Shown here: piece by piece, positions 19,893 to 25,061 of the stretch
How the letters are laid out: every line of letters starts with the position of its first letter
Position numbering within the stretch: the first letter of the stretch is position 1
IMG/VR virus record: IMGVR_UViG_3300032116_001224
Location: 1 to 25,061 of that record
DNA from: a virus
Strand: one strand, 5' to 3'
DNA: 25,061 nucleotides
Notes under the pieces: model-generated
What the model was told of the DNA's origin: nothing
Databases searched by the model: none
The model's input: only the letters and a program-made list of their open reading frames with translations
Position numbers and translations under genes: made by a program

Positions 19893-20999
19893 TTATGCTA
19901 CGAAATTCTTTTTGATGTTATCGGCAAGTGAATCCCATGCTGATGGGCTTGCTTTTGTTTTGCTTTTTGCCTCATTTGATACAGCGGCAGTTGCTTTAAC
20001 CTTCACCGGCTCACCAAGAGCAAGTGTTTTAAGGTTTTCAACCTCAGTAACCAATGTGTTCAATGCTTCCTGATGCTTGTTTTGCATTTCAGCAATTTGA
20101 GCATTCATGGTTTCAATCTGATTTTTCAATTGCTCATTCTCAGCAGTCAAAGTGGCTAATTGCTCATCAGTTGACGCTGTTGGTTCAAGCACACGCACAA
20201 CTGTGCCATCAGGTCCAACGGTAATCATTTTGTCATCTTCAAGCATGTGATCGCCTTCAGGAGCAGGTACGGTCATGGCCTCATCGGTGTAAACCTTTTT
20301 ACCTTCTTCTACAAGTTCACCTTCAAAGTACAGGATTGTTTCGGCATCTTTCAGTTTCATCATGCCGTTGGTTGGGTTGGCAAATTCTGCCTTGATTTTT
20401 GCTAACAGGCCATCAATGGCCGAAAGCACTTTGTTATCTTTTTGCTTCATTTTTATGGAATTTAATTTATCGTAAATTGCAGCGATTTTGAGCGATTCAG
20501 TTACTGAATCAGCAAAGCCATAGGCAACGGCCTCATCAGCGGTAAACCAAGTCTCAGCAGCCATCTTTTCGCGTATCTCATCCTCAGGCTTACCTGTTTT
20601 GATAACGTAGGCTGATATAAGTTGGCTCTCAATCTTTTCAAGGATATCAGCAGCTTGCTTCATTTTGGCTGCATCACCACCGGCTTCCATTGATGGATTG
20701 TGAATCATAAATTGGCTGTTGCGCGCCATGTGTATTTCATTAGCGGCCAATGCGATAAGCGTGGCAATAGATGCGCACACGCCTTCAACTTTGGCTGTAA
20801 CGGTAAGGCCGGAATCTTTTAACAGGTTGTAAATGGCAAAGCCCTCAAATACTGAACCGCCTGGGCTATTGATATGCAGCACAATAGAATCAGCCGATAC
20901 CTTGCGAGCATCAGCAATTTCAGCAATCATTTGTTTTGAGGAATAGCCCCAAAACGAATCGATTGGCTCATAGATGTAAATGTGGTGTTCTTTACCCAT
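19893..20999 (-). CDS. ClpP-like prohead protease fused to a scaffolding domain
   Basis: The 368-residue product from ATG 20999 is preferred over a TTG extension to 21023. Residues 7-175 are a ClpP/SppA-type protease: VLHINSPGGSVFEG (40-53), catalytic Ser77 in EGVCASIAT, catalytic His100 in FMIHNPS, and EAVAYGFAD (155-163). After a linker come a small beta domain (about 215-270) and a coiled coil (about 279-327), a scaffold around which the capsid assembles. A short basic Ser/Ala tail ends the protein. Protease-scaffold fusion is common in HK97-like phages. It lies directly upstream of the capsid gene. Confidence 0.85.
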   Translation of the reverse strand: MGKEHHIYIYEPIDSFWGYSSKQMIAEIADARKVSADSIVLHINSPGGSVFEGFAIYNLLKDSGLTVTAKVEGVCASIATLIALAANEIHMARNSQFMIHNPSMEAGGDAAKMKQAADILEKIESQLISAYVIKTGKPEDEIREKMAAETWFTADEAVAYGFADSVTESLKIAAIYDKLNSIKMKQKDNKVLSAIDGLLAKIKAEFANPTNGMMKLKDAETILYFEGELVEEGKKVYTDEAMTVPAPEGDHMLEDDKMITVGPDGTVVRVLEPTASTDEQLATLTAENEQLKNQIETMNAQIAEMQNKHQEALNTLVTEVENLKTLALGEPVKVKATAAVSNEAKSKTKASPSAWDSLADNIKKNFVA

Positions 21000-21051
21000 A
21001 TTGCCTACAAATTTACATTGCAAGCAATTGGCGTAATATGCCGAAAATTTG

Positions 21052-21327
21052 TTACTTACCTTTTACGATGTAGTGAATTTGCCGTGGCTCCTTGCCAAAC
21101 TTATCAGCTAAAATAGGCACAACGCCATCAGGTATTTTTTGATAACACTCGTGGCAAAAACCGCCACGCGCATCGCATAGGTCATTGAACTCTTTGCGTA
21201 TCACATAGCGCTCCATGTTTGACATGTTAAGCACGCCACGGTCATTTAGCAAGTTAAGGATTTCAATAGGTGTTTTGTTTTCAATCTCAGCCAAAAACAG
21301 GCTTTCAAAGGTTTGTACTATTTTCAT
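21052..21327 (-). CDS. Small HTH-like hypothetical protein
   Basis: This 91-residue soluble protein begins MKIVQTFESLFLAEIENKTP. A helical middle, FNDLCDARGGFCHECYQKIP (48-67), carries a CxxC (C58, C61). A C-terminal VVPILADKFGKEPRQIHYIV region looks like a helix-turn-helix recognition end. A DNA-binding or RNA-binding role is possible. Its ATG overlaps the tape measure stop as ATGA. It lies between the tape measure and the protease genes, an odd place for a regulator, so a structural accessory role cannot be excluded. Confidence 0.5.
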   Translation of the reverse strand: MKIVQTFESLFLAEIENKTPIEILNLLNDRGVLNMSNMERYVIRKEFNDLCDARGGFCHECYQKIPDGVVPILADKFGKEPRQIHYIVKGK

Positions 21328-23564
21328 AAGGTTGCTTGTCGGTCAATTACAGATACGCGTGTTTGCACGTCATTTATTTCAGACACGCGCACAACTGGGC
21401 GCATTTGGCTTATTGCTTTTGCCAGGTTGCTGCTTTGCAGGGATGAAGATATTTCATTGCGTATGCCCGTTTGCACAAAGCCACCATCAGCAAAGCCCAC
21501 CAATCCCATTGATGGGTTGCCGCGTCTCATTGGCTCAATAACTTTGGAAACAAAATCAGATACAAATGGATTTTCAAGTGTTTGGTGAGGTATAACATAC
21601 TCGCGCTTGTGGTAAATGTATGGCTTTGGCCCGATAGCATTTGAGCGCTCATGCGGGTCGCCATCACCGGTGTAACCGCCATCATAAAATTGGCGAGGTG
21701 CAGAATTTAATATCGCAGTTGCACGGGCAATATTTGCAAGAATAGTAGCTGATAATGTTGCTATCTTTATTGGAATACTTAAACCACCACTCGCAATAAC
21801 ATCAGCGCCTTGGGTTGATGCTCTTGTTGCGCTTGAAATAGCAGCAGCAGTATCAACTGCAATTTGGAATACAGCAATCCCCTTTTGCAATTCAGCATTC
21901 TTTTCACTATTTAATGCAATTGACTGAGCCAATCCAGTCAATTCTTCAGCAAGCCCAAATGCCGCCTGCAATTCAGCGTCCCTTATCTTTTTCTTTTCTT
22001 CTTCTTCTTCTTTTGCAGCATCTATTTTCTCATCGGCAATTTGATTTTCAAGTTTAACCGTGCTTTCTCCGTAATCTTTTTGAAGTACAAGTTGGCTATC
22101 AAGCGAATCAGTTTGCAATGAATTAATTTTCTCATTGTATTCCTGCTCAGATATTTCGCCATTTAAAAATGCGTTCTTTGCGATAAGCTCTTGTTCTGCA
22201 TAATAATTTTCAAGGTTAGTAAGGCTATCTTCATACTCTTTATTGCGCGTTTCTGTTATCTTCTTTGCATCCGCTTCGGCTTGCTTTTGCCGTTCTTCTT
22301 CGGCCTTGCGTATGTTTTCCGATAACTTCGCGTAAAAGTCTGCATCATCTTTTAGCTGCTTTTCTTTCTCAGCCTTATTTTTTGCAATATCCTCTTGTCT
22401 TTTTTTTGCCGCGGCATCCCTTGCTGCCTGTTCAGATTCAATCAACTGATTAATACGGCCCTGTATGCGCTCTTGTAGCGCAAGGCTTTCACGTTCTAAG
22501 TTTAGCCTGTTTACAGTTGCTTCTGCTGCTTTGTTTTCAAGTTCATCTGTGGTTTGTCCTCTATCCTGCGCGCGCCTCAATTGCTGTTGCGACAATAGTT
22601 CCTCTGTTTTTGCAACTTGTAACCTTGTATTAAAATTATCCTTTTCAATTTTGCCTGCACGTTGCAATAAATCAATGCGCTCTTGTTCTGATTTTGATCT
22701 ATCTTTTGCCTGAGCAAGTAAAACATCTACTTGTTTTGCGGCTTCCGCATTTCTTATTGTAAGAGTACGTTGCACATCATCTAACCTTTGCTGAAATTCA
22801 ACAAACCTTTGCCCCTCTTTAAATGCTGCACTTATAGATGATGATAGCCCAGTAAAACTATTTTTTATCGCATCTATACCGCCTGAAATATTGCCTGATA
22901 AAATTTGTGCTAATCCACCACCAAATTGTCCAACCCTGCTTATGAGTTCAGAAAAAACAGCATTTATACCCCCAAGCGCCCGCTCTACTGGATCAAGTAC
23001 ATCATTAAAGCTGCCAAATATGTCAGCAAGTTTACCAATTGCGGCAATAGCAATAATCAAAGGCCCACCAGCAAACAAACTTACAGCGCTTGACAATCCA
23101 TTTACAGCACCGCCAAATGTTTGCGAGTTTGCTAATGCTTCCTTTAAGGAATCGGCATAGTTACCTACATTTCTGCGGGTGTCACCAATCGCTTTTTCTT
23201 GCGCCTTTAATTGGTCAGATAACGTCTTGATGCGGGAGGTTTGCTCAGCCGTTGGCTTTGCAATCTTTATGTATTCAGCAGTAAGCCGCGCAAGTTCAGC
23301 ACGGTTGGCTGCAATACTGCCCGTTTCAGCCTGTATTTGCTTGTTGACGTTATCAATATCTTTTGTCGTTTGCCGGTACGCACTTTGCAAATCTCTGATG
23401 GCAGCGGCATTGGCCTCAAATTGCACGCGCCCCTCTTGCGTGGATGTATCAAGGTCTTTTTGTCTTCCCTTTAACTCATCAATTGTTTTGCGTAGTTCAG
23501 CCGCTTGACGGGTAAGGTCACCCGTTTCAATTACGACATTATAGATTATTGTTTCGTCTGCCAT
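21324..23564 (-). CDS. Tape measure protein (tail length ruler)
   Basis: The 746-residue, Ala/Lys/Glu-rich protein contains long coiled coils (about 18-145 and 245-545) separated by hydrophobic segments. One is near 158-182 (AVSLFAGGPLIIAIAAIG) and one towards the C-terminus (PIKIATLSATILANIARA), the parts thought to enter the host membrane. A Gly-rich, ordered C-terminal domain follows. This is the standard pattern of siphovirus tape measures. By the usual rule of about 1.5 angstroms per residue the tail would be near 110 nm. Its ATG overlaps the lipoprotein stop as TAATG. Confidence 0.82.
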   Translation of the reverse strand: MADETIIYNVVIETGDLTRQAAELRKTIDELKGRQKDLDTSTQEGRVQFEANAAAIRDLQSAYRQTTKDIDNVNKQIQAETGSIAANRAELARLTAEYIKIAKPTAEQTSRIKTLSDQLKAQEKAIGDTRRNVGNYADSLKEALANSQTFGGAVNGLSSAVSLFAGGPLIIAIAAIGKLADIFGSFNDVLDPVERALGGINAVFSELISRVGQFGGGLAQILSGNISGGIDAIKNSFTGLSSSISAAFKEGQRFVEFQQRLDDVQRTLTIRNAEAAKQVDVLLAQAKDRSKSEQERIDLLQRAGKIEKDNFNTRLQVAKTEELLSQQQLRRAQDRGQTTDELENKAAEATVNRLNLERESLALQERIQGRINQLIESEQAARDAAAKKRQEDIAKNKAEKEKQLKDDADFYAKLSENIRKAEEERQKQAEADAKKITETRNKEYEDSLTNLENYYAEQELIAKNAFLNGEISEQEYNEKINSLQTDSLDSQLVLQKDYGESTVKLENQIADEKIDAAKEEEEEKKKIRDAELQAAFGLAEELTGLAQSIALNSEKNAELQKGIAVFQIAVDTAAAISSATRASTQGADVIASGGLSIPIKIATLSATILANIARATAILNSAPRQFYDGGYTGDGDPHERSNAIGPKPYIYHKREYVIPHQTLENPFVSDFVSKVIEPMRRGNPSMGLVGFADGGFVQTGIRNEISSSLQSSNLAKAISQMRPVVRVSEINDVQTRVSVIDRQATL

Positions 23565-23968
23565 TATTTATAAAACACCCCTGGTGGGATGACGGTATAA
23601 AGTGTGTCGTTTTTAATGTAGTGCGGGCCTGATACAAACTTTGGCTGTGCAATGTCGTTAGTTGTAAAAAAGATGCTATCATTGCGCAACTCGTGCTGTA
23701 TTGTATCGTGGTACTCGCGGTTGTTTACATATGTGTAATGCCTTACATGGTACGTGCGGTGCAAGGCCATTGTGCCATCAATGCGTACAATACCGCTGCG
23801 TGGCGGTTGCAGAGATGTGAAGTAATGAAATTTCCAATAAGTAGGTGAATCCGCATCAATTGGGATGATAATGGTTTTTTGAGGTGCGTCAATGCCTTCA
23901 TCCTTTTGGCAGGATGTAATCGCCATGCTAACGAGCAACGCGAATAAGCTCAACTTCAGTGCTTTCAT
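23564..23968 (-). CDS. Phage-encoded lipoprotein with surface-export-type signal
   Basis: The 134-residue protein has a type II signal peptide: positive start (MKALK), hydrophobic core, lipobox ITSC with C20 lipidated, followed by QKDEG. The QKDDE-like motif after the lipidated Cys is the surface lipoprotein export signal described in Bacteroidota (Capnocytophaga). The mature part is beta-rich with aromatic and His residues (YWKFHYFTS, HRTYHVRHYTY). It lies between the tail gene and the tape measure gene. A superinfection-exclusion role, as in phage-coded lipoproteins that block receptors, is inference. Its 5' end overlaps the tail gene by 41 bases. Confidence 0.7.
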   Translation of the reverse strand: MKALKLSLFALLVSMAITSCQKDEGIDAPQKTIIIPIDADSPTYWKFHYFTSLQPPRSGIVRIDGTMALHRTYHVRHYTYVNNREYHDTIQHELRNDSIFFTTNDIAQPKFVSGPHYIKNDTLYTVIPPGVFYK

Positions 23969-25061
23969 TTGAATTGGGGTTAAATTGTTTTATATTGTTG
24001 ATTATAAAGTACGCACGAAAGTAATCAACATAAACGTATTTTGCAATATCCAATTGTGCAATATCCTGATTATTAAGTGCAAAACGTGCAGTTACCATGC
24101 GGAAATTGTCAATATTTGTCAATTCCTGATTGTAATAGGTTTCAATTAATCCTTTCCCGTTCCATGTGCTTAATGGCTCATTTGCCGGCATATCAAAGGT
24201 TAAGTTTACATCCCAAGTATTAATATCCGCATCATCGTAAATCTTTTTTACCATGTAGGTCATGGGAATAGTTGTTTGCGTAACAGGGGTGGTTTTTATC
24301 TTGATGCTTTGCCGTGTACCATCAGATAGCAAAGATACATCCTGCATGCCTTGGTAAATGAGAATCATTGGGCCGCATGAGTAATTGGCCTGCGTTTGGT
24401 CTTGCCCTTTCTCCCATACGTTAGGGATAATAATGTAGTCAGAAAACTGCGTGCCTGGCACAAGTGAGGCCGTATCGTATGAACGTCCATTGTACACAAT
24501 GCGGAATTTAGAACTCACTACTTCCTCAGCATCGCCATATTTTGTTTTAAGGTTGTATGAGCCATCGCCAAATAAAGTGCCGTTGCTCCATTGCTCATTG
24601 TATTGCAGCAAGCGTCTATCGTTATCAGGCTGCGTCCATGCAAAGTTCCATGTGCTTGGAATATCATCTCCGGTGTATGCAATTACGGGGCTTTCGCTTA
24701 AATCCAGCTTATTACTCCAATCCACAAAATCGCGCCCAAAAAAATCATTGTACGTGTTCATTGTGAGCGTGCGCGTTACGGGATTGTATTGCACCACCAT
24801 ATTGAACAACTGCGCTATTTCTTTTATAAACTCAATTTGTTTCCAACGTGGCAAGCAATACGATAGCTGTACGGTTGATTGGCTATACACCACATCTTGC
24901 GGTGTAATATTCAACTTTAAATCTCTTATAACAATATATCCAGTAAAAAATCCGCCATCAAAGTTTACCGTGGCGCGTAGCTTCCAATTATTTAATAAGT
25001 TGACGGTAACATTTATTTGATAAAATTGAGCAATACTTACATCTTCAATACCTCCGCCTTC
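23928..25061 (-). CDS. Tail protein (5' end beyond the window)
   Basis: The frame is open for 49 further codons to the right edge (visible part begins EGGGIEDVSIAQFYQINVTV), and the internal TTG at 24914 is not a real start. Visible 377 residues are beta-rich with many Asn, Thr and aromatic residues (e.g. RWKQIEFIKEIAQLFN, TWNFAWTQPDNDRRL). This fits a distal tail, baseplate or tail-associated protein, upstream of the tape measure in transcription. An Amidase or hydrolase motif is not seen. It overlaps the lipoprotein gene by 41 bases. Confidence 0.65.
   Translation of the reverse strand, partial: EGGGIEDVSIAQFYQINVTVNLLNNWKLRATVNFDGGFFTGYIVIRDLKLNITPQDVVYSQSTVQLSYCLPRWKQIEFIKEIAQLFNMVVQYNPVTRTLTMNTYNDFFGRDFVDWSNKLDLSESPVIAYTGDDIPSTWNFAWTQPDNDRRLLQYNEQWSNGTLFGDGSYNLKTKYGDAEEVVSSKFRIVYNGRSYDTASLVPGTQFSDYIIIPNVWEKGQDQTQANYSCGPMILIYQGMQDVSLLSDGTRQSIKIKTTPVTQTTIPMTYMVKKIYDDADINTWDVNLTFDMPANEPLSTWNGKGLIETYYNQELTNIDNFRMVTARFALNNQDIAQLDIAKYVYVDYFRAYFIINNIKQFNPNSNESTEVELIRVAR

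Noticed and set aside
21008-21015. TAAATTTG box before the protease/scaffold gene
   Set aside because: No -33 element at 17-20 bases; the box may be chance in A/T-rich DNA. The ATG at 20999 is chosen on other grounds.
24912-24914. TTG at 24914 as start of the right-hand tail gene
   Set aside because: The frame stays open for 49 codons to the window edge with plausible coding sequence, so the gene begins outside the window.

Overview
The window looks like most of a temperate tailed (siphovirus-like) phage or prophage of a Bacteroidota host. The evidence is Bacteroidetes-type promoters (TTTG, about 19 bases, then TAnnTTTG), almost no Shine-Dalgarno sites, A/T-rich composition, and a phage gene complement. 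That complement is a prohead protease/scaffold, HK97-like capsid protein, tail tube candidate, tape measure, portal, amidase endolysin, DnaB helicase, DnaA domain IV protein and a small Cro/CI-like regulator. Nearly every gene is on the minus strand, so the units are read from right to left. Most gene junctions are 4-base ATGA or TAATG overlaps. No terminase, integrase or tRNA gene is visible. Both ends are open: a tail gene runs off the right edge and a small gene runs off the left edge.

Layout in order of transcription. 25061-18298: tail protein (partial), surface-type lipoprotein, tape measure, small protein, protease/scaffold, capsid and tail tube candidate, closed by a terminator at about 18.25 kb. 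18181-12999: a ten-gene operon of glycosyltransferases and a methyltransferase, sitting between capsid and portal genes. 11716-13009 (plus strand): a metallophosphoesterase and a small protein. 11589-6021: portal, connector, large Cys-repeat tail or receptor-binding protein, small proteins, and a lysis cassette (holin candidates, endolysin with an EF-hand loop, unimolecular spanin candidate). 5983-5584: small HTH regulator plus a 43-residue membrane protein. 5480-2680: early recombination/replication genes (SSB-like, NinB-like, DnaA domain IV, winged HTH). 2564-631: DUF1376-type protein and DnaB, behind a structured leader that looks like an attenuator. 1-600: one complete and one partial integron-like gene cassette with attC-like sites, abutting the dnaB 3' end.

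The strongest new signal is a shared 20-bp palindrome, AGTTT-N10-AAACT. It lies at the -33 to spacer region of three promoters (early operon at 5.5 kb, HTH regulator at 6.0 kb, metallophosphoesterase at 11.67 kb), and a one-mismatch copy lies in the glycosylation operon promoter at 18.2 kb. This suggests that one regulator, probably the 82-residue HTH protein, controls replication, its own synthesis, the plus-strand gene and the glycan operon together. Three promoters place the -7 box only 4-5 bases before the ATG, predicting leaderless mRNAs, including that of the regulator. Functional names come from motif recognition by eye; no database search was run.
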